From Inonotus obliquus (Eukaryota; Basidiomycota; Agaricomycetes; Hymenochaetales; Hymenochaetaceae), in NCBI GenBank assembly GCA_032164295.1, contig JAJHTX010000006.1:372001-436000 (forward strand): DNA of 64,000 nt, in the 5' to 3' direction. The notes beneath the pieces were generated by a model. That model saw only the letters and a program-made list of their open reading frames with translations. It was not told the origin of the DNA and did not search any database. The position numbers and the translations under genes are program-made. Positions 1-11,210 of the stretch are shown one piece after another. Within the stretch, counting starts at the first letter, position 1. Each line of letters begins with the position of its first letter.

Positions 1-261
1 TGTTGTTCGGTGTAGAGGAGAGGGGGGGATGTCTACAAAGACTTCCAGTTTCCGCTTAAGAGAGCTGGAAGTTGCCCTGGAGGAAGTCGATTGCTTCGGC
101 GTTGCAGACGTGGGCTCAGGCTTGGATGTGGCCTGTTGAGGCGTCGCTCTAGCTGAAAGGACTGGAGAAGGTGGAACTTCAACGAAGACCTCTAGACGAC
201 GCTTGTGAGCGTCGGAAGTTCGCGGTCGAGGTGTGGAGGATGAGGCGAGAGTGGGAGGCAT
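1..261 (-). CDS. Unknown protein, N-terminal 87 codons (runs off left edge)
   Basis: An uninterrupted frame of 87 codons starts at an ATG at 261 and is still open at base 1. The peptide begins MPPTLASSSTPRPRTSDAHK and is low-complexity, rich in Ser, Thr, Pro and basic residues. It carries one short motif twice: KRRLEVFVEVPPSP near residues 25-38 and KRKLEVFVDIPPSP near residues 70-83. A repeated basic-LEVFV-acidic-PPSP motif looks like a short linear interaction motif or an SP phosphosite, but that is inference. I do not recognise the family. It is divergent to TIM17 with 217 bp between the two start codons, so the promoter is probably shared. The rest of the gene lies outside the window. Confidence 0.6.
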   Translation of the reverse strand, partial: MPPTLASSSTPRPRTSDAHKRRLEVFVEVPPSPVLSARATPQQATSKPEPTSATPKQSTSSRATSSSLKRKLEVFVDIPPSPLHRTT

Positions 262-478
262 GTAGGAATCCAGGGAGCAAGGTAGTTGTTGTTGATGTTG
301 AAGTTCAGTAACGCGCCGCGAAATATAAACAGTTGATGACCTAACCAACGCGTGACCGCGTTGATTACGTCAGTCAAAAAACTCAATGTCACATAGTGAC
401 AGTGACAGGAATTTGTTTTGCTGTCCTCCTCCCCCCTCATCTCATCTCTTAAGCAAGTAGACCAACTAAAAAGCCGTC
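262..478. promoter_or_regulatory. Divergent promoter region (unknown gene / TIM17)
   Basis: These 217 bp separate the start codons of two divergently oriented genes, so they should hold both core promoters. I see a weak AT-rich stretch (AAATATAAAC around 330) and no clear TATA box on either side. Nothing else is recognised. Confidence 0.45.
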
Positions 479-1190
479 ATGGCTCATGCTGACCACACCC
501 GCGATCCTTGGTTAGTCTATTTATTTGATTGACCGCTGGTTGAAGTGAGCTTTTTCTTTGTGATCGTAGCCCCTGGGTAATCCTCAGCGATTTTGGTGGA
601 GCTTTCTCAATGGGTGCCATTGGTGGTGGTATCTGGCATGGTATCAAGGGTGCACGGAACTCACCACGAGTATGTCCTTATCGCACCTCATTGATCAGAT
701 CAAGCTGCTGAGCTCAATGTAGGGTGAACGCCTTATTGGAGCTGCCTCCGTCATCAAAGCCCGCGCACCCGTTACAGGCGGTAACTTTGGCGTATGGGGT
801 GGAATGTTCTCAACGTTCGACTGCGCGGTAAAGGGCTATAGACAAAAAGAGGATGCGTGGAACGCCATCATTTCTGGATTCTTCACTGGAGGTTGCTTAG
901 CAGCACGAAGTGAGCGACTCTGTATTTGTTCCTTGTTCTCGGGATGGCTTATTGAATATTGTTACGACAGGCGGACCACGATCCGCTCTCGGCTCGGCCA
1001 TTGCCTGCAGTATTCTTCTAGGCGTTTTCGAAGGTGTAGGAGTGTTACTAAACCGGATATTCAGCGAAGGCAATCGACAGCAACTTCCTCCATGTACGTT
1101 GTTCCTTTCTACGTATCCCCTCTTGTCCCTATGCTGACTAGTCTCTTCTCAGTACCCGAAAACATGTCAGCGACCCCATCGCATGTGTAG
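479..1190 (+). CDS. TIM17: Mitochondrial import inner membrane translocase subunit TIM17
   Basis: Five short exons (introns start near 511, 670, 909 and 1094) join into a protein of about 158 residues, the usual TIM17 length. It begins [20 protein letters not shown] and contains the glycine-rich helix [20 protein letters not shown], then [16 protein letters not shown] and [16 protein letters not shown]. These are hallmarks of the Tim17/Tim22/Tim23 family, and the N-terminal acidic/CPW segment is typical of Tim17. Family knowledge: it is a core four-helix subunit of the TIM23 presequence translocase in the inner mitochondrial membrane. The exon after 909 restores AARSGPRSAL, which supports the splice choice. 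The Tim17 assignment is firm. Confidence 0.95.
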
Positions 1191-1563
1191 CACCATTAAT
1201 GTTCCACATTGCTCTGGACCCATTCAACTTAGACCTCTGTATTACTCTCTTTTGCATCTTATCCCTACTCTGCTTTCGCTACATAATACACTGTCTACCA
1301 CTGGACTCTTTTTTGTGGAGTTTGATAAATAAGGACTTGTAAGAACTTAAAGAGGTGGTTGGCGAGTCCGCGGGCGTGGAAGATGACTCTGTCATGCGGG
1401 ACTCGGTGTACTTCCTTCAGAGTCCGTCCACCGATTTTTTTTCGCTGGACACGTCCATCTGTGAGCTATGGGATATAATTTGTTCGAGCTGCCTCCAAGT
1501 GGATTGAAGCACGTGAGAAGCGGAAATGGGGACTGAAGTGTCTGCTGCTCTTTCTTCAGCTAC
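1191..1563. other. Intergenic, TIM17 3' flank and downstream gene promoter
   Basis: The two flanking genes are on the same strand. A T-rich tract (1432-1442) is the only notable feature. No ORF or RNA gene is seen. Confidence 0.5.
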
Positions 1564-3812
1564 ATGCCTCCCTATGCCTCCCGCTCGCTGATCCTTTCAG
1601 TGCGCTCGTCGCCTTACCTTCAATGTGCTTTACTATCTACTAGAACAAGACGCAGCCGACGACTACAAGTCATCAACCGGAATGTTTCCACCGCAGCTGC
1701 TGCCACTAGCTCCTCCACCACTAGCTCCTCCACCACGACGAGAAATATCTTGAACGAAAGCGATGTCAAGCAATCTACACGGAATGCACTCCAAGCATCT
1801 CGGTCGATCTTGCTGTCTTCCTTGCGACTTCAAGGGAAAGGGACGCTGGGAGTAGATACGCAGTCACTGATTGAACCACTCGTCGATGCTTGTGACGCGT
1901 TGACCACCGCGGAAGGAAGGGGAAATATCACGATCACAGGTGTGCTTGTTGCTCATTTTGACAAAACAAAAGATGTTGACTCATGGCCCACAGTGTATGG
2001 CGAGGAACTGCCCTGTCGGAATCTTGTGACTGTCTTATTAGATGATCCCTTGTCATCCGATACTTCGTTGCGCTCTGCGCTTCATAAGAGGTGGTCGACG
2101 CACGACAAAACTATCCTACGTTTCCGGTACGCGCTTTCTAATAGCGGTAATGAAGTTTGGTACTAACACATACATAGGCAGAATGGCGCCGACGCGAATG
2201 ACAATGGAATAGTATCGCTTCCCTCACCGTTCTTTTCTCGATTCTCCAGTCCTGTAACTCTTCAAGAGCTGCAATCCTCGTTACCTTCACCTGACACCAT
2301 TCTACACCTATTGGGAGCAGACGTACCTATTGTTGTTGCCTCACCTTTGTTCTTGCCCCAGCCATATCTTCTATCGGCATTTTCTTTGAACCCTCATGCC
2401 CTTTTGGTCATCGATGGCGCATTCGATCCTTCGTCTCCCTCTGCTGAGTCTTTGCGCTCACAAGCCGCAAAGAAGTATGGTATTCGAGAAAACCAGGTTT
2501 TGCTTATCGATACTGCACGCGCAATCCGCGGTGCTGGAGCTTTGTCTGCAGACCCCTCATCTGCATCGGCGGTCCAAACATTCCAGCAAGACATGCTATC
2601 TTCCGGTACTCCTGACCTATTGCGCGCTTTATCAAATACCATTTCCCTCGGTCTTGACAAGCTCCGAGCTGATACTGAATCATCAGTAACGAAATGTGCT
2701 TTGGAATCAACTAGGGGCGCGATAGACCACGCTCAAGAAGAAAGACGTCAAGTTCGAACAAATATCGGCGCTTTACAAGAAGAAGCTCTTGAAGCGCGAG
2801 AGCGAATGGAAGTGGAGATCCTAGGAGGTGACGCAGAGGTTGCTGTTGTGCAAAAAGAACAAAACCGCGTTGCGCGAGGGATTGAGAAAGTGAGAGAGGA
2901 AGTAAGAGGTGTTGTAGATGGGTTGGTGTGGTATCGATTACCGTTTGTCGTAGACGATGTGAGCGTGAGGGTTGATAGAGTTGTTGAGAGGTCGTTTGCG
3001 AGAGAGTTTGACAATGAGGCGAGTCTATTGTCTCAGTGTAGTTGAGGGAGCGAAGTTCTGATTGTACTACTTTCTAGCTCATATTTCATACTGGCCGCCT
3101 TGTATCCCTTCAAGCTCGCTTCGTCTCGCGTACGATGTCAGTCCTCAGCTCTCTACCGCCAGCCTTCCGTTCGTCCGTCCTCCAAAACAGTCTCGCGCAA
3201 ATTACTTCTTCTCCGTCCTTCGCGATCACACCTACCTCTCCTTCTCCTTCTCCGCCTTCTGCCACGACGTTTGTCAATAGCCAACCACCCCCGCCGGCGC
3301 TTCTAAGCCCACTCCGTACACGTACCACTCAACTCGCACATGCCACCCGCTTACTACACCTGACAGCCCAACGTCTCCTCCTATTCACATTTACAAACAC
3401 TTCCCTCTCTGCCTTTTCTTCCTCCCTTCTCTATGTACACACATCATTCGATGCATCTACGTGCATCTCTGTCGGTCTCCTAGCTGCGTTAGCAGGTCTA
3501 AGATGGTCTGTAGGCCGTTGGTCAAAAGCAAGAGAGAAGTGGTGGAGTGCGTTTGGACGAGTTGGTGATGGATTGGAGAGGGATTTAAGGAGCGTTTTGG
3601 GAAGTGTTTTGGATGAGAGGGTTTGTGTTGTCCCTCGGGAAGCGTGTAAGGGAATGAAGGAAGTCGTGGAGAAAAGGAAGAGGGAAGTTGGAAGATTATT
3701 GGACGAGGTTGAGAGATTTGAGGAGAGTTTAATTGGGGGTGCATGCAATGAAGGGGTTCATGGGATGAGGGAAAATGAGAAAGATGAAGATAGACGAAGA
3801 AACGATTCATAA
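1564..3812 (+). CDS. Mitochondrial inner-membrane protein, Mmc1-like
   Basis: Three exons. The N-terminus (MPPYASRSLILSVRSS... with many Arg, Ser and Thr and no acidic residues) is a typical mitochondrial presequence. Intron 1 (2127-2177) has a GTACGC donor and a TACTAAC branch site. Exon 2 ends in a long charged coiled-coil region (about 2650-2960). To join exon 2 to the third open frame, the best model uses a GC-AG intron at 3019-3077. It gives ...REFDNE | LIFHTGRLVSLQARFVSRT, with no stop and a sensible amphipathic helix. Exon 3 holds a hydrophobic segment (LLYVHTSFDASTCISVGLLA) followed by a basic tail. Order and character resemble fungal Mmc1-type mitochondrial proteins (dynamin-like, no visible GTPase P-loop), but this is recognised from memory and not certain. 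Confidence 0.6.
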
Positions 3813-4063
3813 TTTTGCATAGCTGGAGCTCTCCTTATTCTTATTGAAAATTCATCCCCCGGTCAAAGACGATTTTTGATGGAGCTACAAGTTCTGAATA
3901 GATAGCATTAAGACAGCGATGAACAAAGACATTATACATCCCCGACCCGTTTCATGCACTAGGGCACAAGGGCACAAGGGCATGCAACACAAATATAATA
4001 GTTTGTAGGACTACACTCAATAACAAGTTACAGAAAAGTCCGCGAGCAGATTCGTCGGAACGA

Positions 4064-5462
4064 TCACGAACTCGTTACGATAATCTTCGGACCAGCGGAT
4101 TGCTGCGGAGTCGCAGTCCCAGAGGATGATCGTGTAGGAGGAGGTCTCGACATCATCGCACCACCATTCCTCCGACCTCCTTCCACTTCCTCGTCACTCT
4201 CGCTATCCCCAATCCCGAACAACTCCTCCCTCTCATCCCATACATCTCCCAACCTAATTCTATTATTGTTTTTGCTCTGCTGAGGCGGAGCGGATGAATT
4301 GTTGTTGTTCGTGGTGGTACGACGCGAGTAATGCGTAGGAAGTAACATCGTCCCGAAATCGTCTTCGTCTTCGGAACTTAAGGGGCTGGTATAGTAATCC
4401 TCTGTCGCTGTGTTGTCGAGGGCAACGGGTCGGTATAGGCGTGCGATCTGGAAAGAGAGTGGACGACGAGTTTTAGTGATTGGTAGATGTGTGGGATAAA
4501 GAACTGTGAAGTAGATAGTAAGGATGTACCTCTCGTCGATGTCGGTAATATTTCTCCAGGTAATAAGCTATCCAGAGGCCGAGTGCTGAGCCTATGAGGT
4601 TTGCCTGTACATGATGAAACTGGTTAGCGCCGTTCGTAACTTCACAATTCGAAGTACAGGTTTGTAGAGGGGTCAAAGGCAAGGAACGGGAAGAAACATA
4701 AACAAAACCATGAACCAGTATTACTCACTGCAACATCACCGATATCAAATTCCTTGTACTTTCAAAGGTAAGGTAAGCGGGAATGAAACCCAGCAAGCCA
4801 ACAACAAATAACATACGGGCAATAAAGACTGTACGATCTCGCTGACGATTCCTCCGAGGAAGAAACATATCACGGCGGTTAGGATGAGAGGGGAGTGTCT
4901 CCAGATCCATATTCGTCGAGCATCCCTGCGGTTATAGTCTACTTTCAGTATTTAGCTCGTGCAACGATATTGGACTCTGGCGCTCTTCCCACTTAACCGA
5001 GCTACAAGCCTAGCCTGGTGGAGTGGAAAGAACGCCAAAGTCCAATATACATCACGACGGTTACAGTAAATCATTTCACTCACTCTTCGACGTCGAAGAT
5101 GAAATAGAACACTGTCGTTGCGAGACATAAGCATACAAGATGAAGGATCTTGTCGTTAAGTGGTAACGAATGCGCGAAATTGGTGAAGCCGAGGAAGGCC
5201 AGTATGAGCATTACGATGGACGTGAACAGCACAAACCACTATAAGTTCATTCATATCCACCTCTTTAGATTCATGATCATGTTTAGAAGAAGTGAAGGCA
5301 ACTCACTGGTCGAACACGCAATGGTAATTCATAGCTGGGAAGCTTGAATCTATACGACTTCATCACAGCCTTGAACAGACGTCTCCAAGACCTCTTGGAT
5401 CGCTTTCCAGATACTCTATCATCTCTATTTCTAGCAGTTGTTGGCGATGATAGACCGAGCAT
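4064..5462 (-). CDS. VanZ-like domain membrane protein
   Basis: Six exons read from an ATG at 5462 to TGA at 4064. A basic N-terminus (RSKRSWRRLFK) precedes helix 1 (WFVLFTSIVMLILAFLGF). Then come NDKILHLVCLCLATTVFYFI, a loop, ILTAVICFFLGGIVSEIVQ, and LLPYKEFDIGDVAANLIGSA. The patterns DK-LH, E--Q and FD-GD--AN--G are the conserved core of VanZ-like proteins, which in fungi are small multi-helix membrane proteins of unknown function. The C-terminal third is a polar tail with acidic stretches (SSEDEDDFG) and Asn/Ser runs. Intron 2 (4926-5083, 158 nt) is about twice the length of its neighbours because it contains a long hairpin (separate entry). Confidence 0.8.
4967..5048 (-). repeat. 82-nt intronic hairpin (27-bp inverted repeat)
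   Basis: The arms are 4967-4993 and 5022-5048 (27 nt each) around a 28-nt loop. They match at 24 of 27 positions. All three differences are C in the left arm against T in the reverse complement of the right arm. On the minus strand, which is the sense strand of the host gene, these become G-U wobbles, so the transcribed RNA can pair along all 27 positions; on the plus strand they would be C-A mismatches. The loop holds a further short inverted pair (GCTA/TAGC). It lies wholly inside intron 2 of the VanZ-like gene. It could be a miRNA-like precursor, a small foldback element or a structural intron element; the sequence does not decide. Confidence 0.75.
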
Positions 5463-5635
5463 TATGGCTGGTTAAAGCCGGACGCTGCGCTGACCGAGCT
5501 TGGTGGTGGTGGCGGAGGGAAGTAATTTGTGGGACGTCCCAAATCAAAAGTCGAAGCACGTGCCTTTCTCATCGATTCCGGTCCGTGGAGACTCAGGCTT
5601 GAATACCACACCACACATGTGGGCGCTGTGCATTT

Positions 5636-7832
5636 ATGAGCAGGACACGTAACGTTAATCTCAGACCGAACTTGCTTGGACGCTCTCGGATGTCCTCACT
5701 TACTTCATTCGCGAGGCCTTTGCAAGGTAGTTATCAGGTCGACTTAGCCTTGAAGTCTTCCGAATCCCAGAAGGAATTGGAAACGTACGTTCTTAAAGGT
5801 ATTTCGCATTACCCCGTCAGCTTTCGAGTAATATGAGCTCTGATGTGTGCCTTGACACACTCTCTGCTTATCCAGATGGAATCAAAGTCATTGAGCGATT
5901 CTTTGCCGTTCCGCTGGACTACTCAAAGCCTGACGGCGAGAGGATCCGAATCTTTGCGAGAAACATGATTCCGTTGAAGAAGTTGAAGGCTTCCGAGAAG
6001 GATGAGGTGGCTGAACTTCCCTATAGTGATTCGGGTCTCTTCTCAGGACATAAAAGGTCAGCTAACGGTCGTATCTTACTTAGTGTTGTACTTGCAAGGT
6101 GCTTTTCATTTCTGTTTGATACGCAGTCTGGGCTAACTCAATGTTTAGGTGGTCCGGGATTTGAAGTTACATTGAGCGCTGCACGGTATCTGCAAGAGGA
6201 AGTAAGCGAATCTCGCGTATAACTCGGTGCCATTGGTGATGATGTTCTTCAAAAGATTCATGAGAAAGGGTATCAGGTCAGCTTGCTAGCATTTCATCGC
6301 TACACTTCGACTACTGAGGACCATGCTCTAGACGCTATGGCTCGACCAACGGGGCACAGGCCTTAGCACACCCATCTCTGCGGACCTCTTGGAAGATAAA
6401 TCAGATGAAGAAAAGGCGGAATATCTCAAACATTTTCGGGCAGATAATATTGGTAACGTCTTCCACATGATCTAACTATCCGCGATCAATTAATTCCCGT
6501 TCCATAATAGTACGTGACTGCGAGTTGATCCGCAACGCTCTTCTCTCCCATAGAGGGGACCCGTCGGAGCGGAAGTGGACGTTGCTGGGGCAGAGTTTTG
6601 GCGGATTTATCGCCTTAAACTACTTATCTTTCTTTCCTGAAGGTCTGAATGAGGTGTTTCTTGCAGGCGGATTAGCGCCTATCGTGGACCATCCGGATCC
6701 CATTTACGAGAAGACAGTCCGTAAGTTGCTAATAGTGGATTTTGTTTGATGTTGACTTTGAGTTGGATGCTTGACGTTTCCTTACAGACAGGGTAGCGAA
6801 GAGAAATCAAGTATATTATGAAAAATATCCTCAGGACGTCCGGCGTGTCAGAAATATCCTGAATTATCTGGAGAGGAATGATGCCATCCTTCCGAATGGT
6901 GGCCGTCTGTCCGTAAACAGATTTCTACAACTCGGCATGAAGTTCGGTATGAAAGGTATCGTAATTTTAGTTCTTCCCTTGGTATCAAGTGTTCCGCTGA
7001 CACAAGCCTATAGCTGGCATTGACGAAGTTCATGGTCAGTGTCATCGAAAAAATTTGATGATTCTGTGTGTTAACCTATGGAACGTTATGCTTCAGAAAT
7101 CGTATTCCGCGCTACCAACGATCTCGATCTCTTCGGCAAGTTATCTTACAAACTCCTACAAACCGTACAAGATGCCTCTGGATTTGATACGAATCCTATC
7201 TATGCCATCATGCAGGAGGCAATTTATTGTCAAGGGTGTGTTTTACTCTTGTCACCACATCTTCTGTTAATGGAGTGACTACTTGTATAGACGCGCCTCT
7301 AATTGGAGCGCAGCCCGTATTGTAAAGCAGGATAGCAGATTCTCGTGGCCATTGACTAAATCGGGCGCAGGACCTGCTTATTTCACGGGCGAGATGGTAC
7401 GCGAAAATTACAAAGCTATTTCAAATTGAGTCTGTTGATCAACCTATTGCAGGTTTTTCCTGAAATGTTTGATGACTATGCAGGGCTTCGGCCATTCAAG
7501 AGCGCCGCGGAGATACTAGCCAAATTCGATGGGTGGGGAAAGTTGTACGACGAGGAACGACTTGCGGGAAATGATGTCAAAGTCACTGCTGCGTCGTATG
7601 TCATTCATTCTTTTATGTCAATTTCAATCCTGATTTATTTCGTGGTTGTTGCGCACCCGGTAGATACTATGATGATATGTACGTCGACTTTGATCTTGCG
7701 CAAGAAACGGTCACGAAAGTGCGCGGGACGGAGCAGTTTATCACGAACCAGATGTTCCATGACGGATTGCGTTTGCATACAAAGGAGGTTCTGGGGAAGC
7801 TGTTTGAGATTGCCAAGAGGGAGTATGTTTGA
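5636..7832 (+). CDS. Prolyl iminopeptidase-like alpha/beta hydrolase (family S33)
   Basis: About eleven exons. After splicing the protein shows GIKVIERFFAVPLDYSKP, then YLQGGPGFE (oxyanion-hole HGGPG-type motif), WLDQRGTGLSTP, and the nucleophile elbow GQSFGG (catalytic Ser). These are the signatures of proline iminopeptidases, which release N-terminal Pro from peptides. The C-terminal half (VFPEMFDDYAGLRPFK ... ASYYDDMYVDFDLAQET) supplies the Asp/His region, with the final His region near QMFHDGLRLHTKE. Spliced joins that fix the model: 6026-6083 restores PYMLYLQGG, and 6201-6253 joins RYLQEE to IHEKGYQ. The start could be the ATG at 5636 or the in-frame ATG at 5690. The stop is the TGA at 7830. 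Likely cytosolic; no signal peptide is seen. Confidence 0.85.
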
Positions 7833-7881
7833 CTGTGCAGGATTTAGGATAATTCCTGCCGTCGCACTGCCTTGGCTTAAA

Positions 7882-8115
7882 GATCGATCAGACTCAGACT
7901 GTGTGAATACTACATGATCCACTATCCATGCCGGACACGCAAACTGAGTACGCGATCACGTGTAGTCATTACTCGACGCGATTTGGGGCGCCGATCGAGA
8001 ATATCAATACGAATGATCGACGGTGGGTCAGGTGTGGTGTTCTTGACATAGGATGGAACTCGGATGAGGCTGATGACGCAATGACGTCGCTCATACCTTC
8101 ATCCTTCCTATAAAG
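7882..8115 (+). promoter_or_regulatory. BLI-3 promoter: three GATCGA elements, E-box, TATA box
   Basis: Upstream of the BLI-3 start codon the sequence has GATCGA at 7882-7887, 7993-7998 and 8015-8020, CACGTG at about 7957, a TGACGCAATGACGTC cluster around 8072-8086, and TATAAAG at 8109-8115. The TATA box lies about 75 bp before the ATG. GATCGA is the core recognised by the fungal White Collar photoreceptor complex, and bli-3 is a classical blue-light-induced gene in Neurospora, so light control is plausible. The motifs are seen directly; their function is inferred. Confidence 0.5.
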
Positions 8116-8188
8116 TCCCCTACCATCGAGTCGACTCTCTATTTCCCCCATCTTAATCTGCTGCCACTTCTATCTACCTTGACTCACA

Positions 8189-8979
8189 ATGGCCAACCCT
8201 ACACTCGACCCATACACTGCAAGCGCGGAGGACAGCGACATCACGCCGCAGAAGAAGATTGAGGACCTTAAAAAGATAATGAAGATAGTCCAGACGGGTA
8301 TGCTCACTACCCACGACAAGGATGGTACCTTGCACTCTCGCGCGATGACACCTGCTGGTCGTACGTCAATTTCATTTCTTATCCTTTGCTTTGTCTGGTC
8401 TCATTGAACTGCTTGACTCTGGTGGCACTCCAGCGTATCACGAGACACAATTGACGCTGTATTTCTTGGCGAACAATGTGTCGCAAAAGTTCGAGGAACT
8501 CCAGTACGATTCACACGTCAATGTCTCGTTTTACGACGAGAAGTCAACGAATTGGGCTTCCTTTGCTGGTATAGCGACTATCAGCCAAGACAAGGAACTT
8601 ATTAAGAAGCTTTGGACTCCGATGTTCGTTTTTTCTGTAGCTGGTACAATGCCAGTAGACTGATTCCCTGCAAAGGATCTCTGCGTACTTTGGCGATTTA
8701 AAAGACGGGGTGCACAAAGGAGATGAGAACGACCCTCGCGTATCCGTTATTCAAGTCGTCCCGCAGGAAATTAAATACTGGCTGGCAAAGCAAGGTGCAT
8801 TAGCTCGTACCGTCGGGAATGCATTTGATGCCATCACTGGAAAAACAAATGCTCCGGGAGATTTGAGGACCATCACAAAATCTGAGGTACGTTGGATGAT
8901 CTTGATTCGGTTTGTTACCGAGGTTGGTTAATGACATTGGATGCAGATTCAGCTGACCGAAGGTCTGCATGCGAAGTAA
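8189..8979 (+). CDS. bli-3: BLI-3-like pyridoxamine 5'-phosphate oxidase-fold protein
   Basis: Four exons give about 205 residues. The N-terminus MANPTLDPYTASAEDSDITPQKK is followed by IVQTGMLTTHDKDGTLHSRAM, LYFLANNVSQKFEEL, VNVSFYDEKSTNWASFAGIATI and VIQVVPQEIKYWLAKQG. This is the general-stress-protein-26 / Neurospora BLI-3 branch of the FMN-binding split-barrel (PNPOx-like) superfamily. The family binds flavin; the physiological reaction is not established, but the gene is light- and stress-induced in ascomycetes. The C-terminus ends ITKSEIQLTEGLHAK. The start is fixed by the TATA box 75 bp upstream. Confidence 0.88.
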
Positions 8980-9548
8980 ACACCTATGGTCCATGAGTAA
9001 GATTCTATTATCATGTACTTGGTAGTGCAAGGAGTAATTCAAAAATTGAGTTTTTCGTCCTCCTTAAAACAGTGTTTGTACATATTTGGATCTGCGAATG
9101 CGCCGGAGGGGTCCTTGCTTTCCCTTCAAACGCCTCTCAATTCTTTCGTTCGGCTAAGAGAACTCGATGCAACGCAACACTGGATTCGTCACAACGAGAT
9201 CTAACTCGCTTTGAAAGGACGTCAGGAAGTTCGTCAATATTTATGATATGCGCTCAGAATTGCCGAATCAGACTATTTTTGCTTGCCAAAGTCGGGTTCA
9301 ATTCGCGTATTCTAGCTCCTGCGCAAGCGAGTGGTGTTCCATTTCAATGGTTTCCCTTGAGGTCTCTCTGTGTCTCTTTCGGGCTCTGTTCCCCTTCGTC
9401 CTTGACGGTTGGCCTCTTATTGCGAGACTCCCGTTGTATCCTTGCCGGGCCTTTGCCTAAGTATCAGAACCTGCTATTCAGCTCACGCTCCCTGGAACGT
9501 TCTTCGCTCTCGCAGCTAATGTGCAAGGTTTTGTGGTAAAATCGAGTC
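8980..9548. other. Intergenic between BLI-3 and the first DUF6533 gene
   Basis: Contains the 3' flank of BLI-3 and the promoter of the next plus-strand gene. A plus-strand open frame crosses the region (9072-9539), but its composition shows no recognisable motif and it has no coding support. No RNA gene or repeat is seen. Confidence 0.4.
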
Positions 9549-11210
9549 ATGACGATAGTATCGCATGAGGATACAGATGGAAGTTTTCAAGCGCGGTTGA
9601 TACAGGGTGTATATGATGTGAATATAACGCGCTATGCAAGCGGTAGGTGTGATAGCCATTTCTAAGGACCAGAGCTTATATGTTTTCTCTTCGAAAACTA
9701 CGCGCATCAATCGCTTGGCTCTCCAGCCGCAGGACTTGTGCTTCTCCTGTACGACAGTGTCCTTACATTCGCTGATTCGGTAGATTTCATCAGGAATGCC
9801 ACCCCCTCTCCTGCGAAGAATGTGTTCCTCCTCAATCGGTATTTGGTGCCTTTGTCGCAGATATGTGTAGCAATCTGTGAGTCGTCCCTGAGTTGACTAG
9901 CCTGTTTAATCATGACTCTCGTTTTGCATTTCTTCACGGAAAGTAATGAATCACTACGGTGCTGGTGGGATATCGGATTTGGTGCGTCCTATTGTGCTTC
10001 CTGACTGCTGCAGCATGCCGATCTCTTTCTCTGTGAAAGGCCTGCCGGGTTACCCTCGTCTTCGCATTCATCGCAGGCGTCATTTCTATTGCGAGTGCCA
10101 ATGTCCTCGTTATGCTTCGTGTCGCCGCACTATGGGAGCATGATCACGTACGTGCAACTCTATTGCAATACATCAAATAGTCTCAGATCAGCTGTTTAAT
10201 AGGGCATAATAAGGCTGCTAATACTAGGGTTCTGCATTTCATTCCTGGTGACGATAGGGTTTTCTGCCGAGACTCTGTTTCGGAGCGTTCGTGAGTACTA
10301 AATAGTTAGTACTTCACTCTCAGGGTTAGTATTGACCAGGGGAATAGCTGGTATTGGATATATGGCCTCCGTTCACTCGTGCGTCTCTACAATCAAGGCT
10401 CCGCTACTGCCCGGTGTCTGGGCATCTTCAGTGCGTCTCGCTATCTAACAATCATATTTACTTTATATTTACTTTCTAGTACTGGGTATAAGCTAGCATT
10501 TGAGATCATCGTACTCATTCTTGTTGTCTTCAATGCTCTGAGCCGACCACGTGGAACGAGTACACCACTGAGACGTGTCTTGCTTCGTGATGGGATTCTA
10601 TTCTTTGCTGTGAATATTATCGTATTGGCTTACCATATGCACTGACATACATGTCCGTCGCTTATATGAACAGTCTCTTACGGGTGAGTCTCGATTTTCT
10701 TATTCGCTTGTTGTTATATTGAGTCCAGACTGCTTTGTAGTTTTACGTTTGGCGAACTTTATAATCGCGCTCATTGCTCGAGTTCGTCACTTCCACAATC
10801 AAACATCGCATGGTACCATTGCTAATCGTACTATGCCAGCCAACGCTCTCCGCGAGCGGAGTGTCGTACGTATTCATGGATCATTTTGAACCCAGGATGA
10901 ATGCAAACCACTGACGGACATTCTGGTTCTTTGGAAGTTTCATATGGGCCATGATAACGCTAGTACTCAACCGTTCTCTACTCAGCATTCACAAGGCCAC
11001 TTCGGAAGCAGCACACGTCCGGATATCCAGTCGAGCTAGCAGAGAGGATCGGGAACAAGGGACGCATGCGGAGGAGTATCCGCTTCAATTTGTCGGAGGC
11101 CACAAGGAATCGTGAGTCTTATTATACTTCTATTTCGTATTCCAGCCTGCAAATGCTAACTGCATACATTTAGTAGAGCACCTCAGCAACCGGTAGCCGA
11201 TTTGCGCTGA
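9549..11210 (+). CDS. DUF6533-domain seven-helix membrane protein (copy 1)
   Basis: About ten small exons. The protein starts MTIVSHEDTDGSFQARL. The DUF6533 core follows: TRYASAAAGLVLLLYDSVLTF, then FLLNRYLVP. Further helices include VTLVFAFIAGVISIASANVLVMLRVAALWEHDH, LLILGFCISFLVTIG and FEIIVLILVVFNALSRPRGT. The segment SFIWAMITLVLNRSLLSIHKAT ends the membrane region, and a polar tail ends APQQPVADLR. DUF6533 proteins are abundant in Agaricomycetes, have GPCR-like topology and no assigned function. Exon boundaries match copies 2 and 3, which helped to place introns. Confidence 0.78.

Noticed and set aside
9072..9539. 155-codon plus-strand ORF
   Set aside because: No recognised motif, Cys/Ser-rich composition without a pattern, and it lies in the expected promoter of the next gene.
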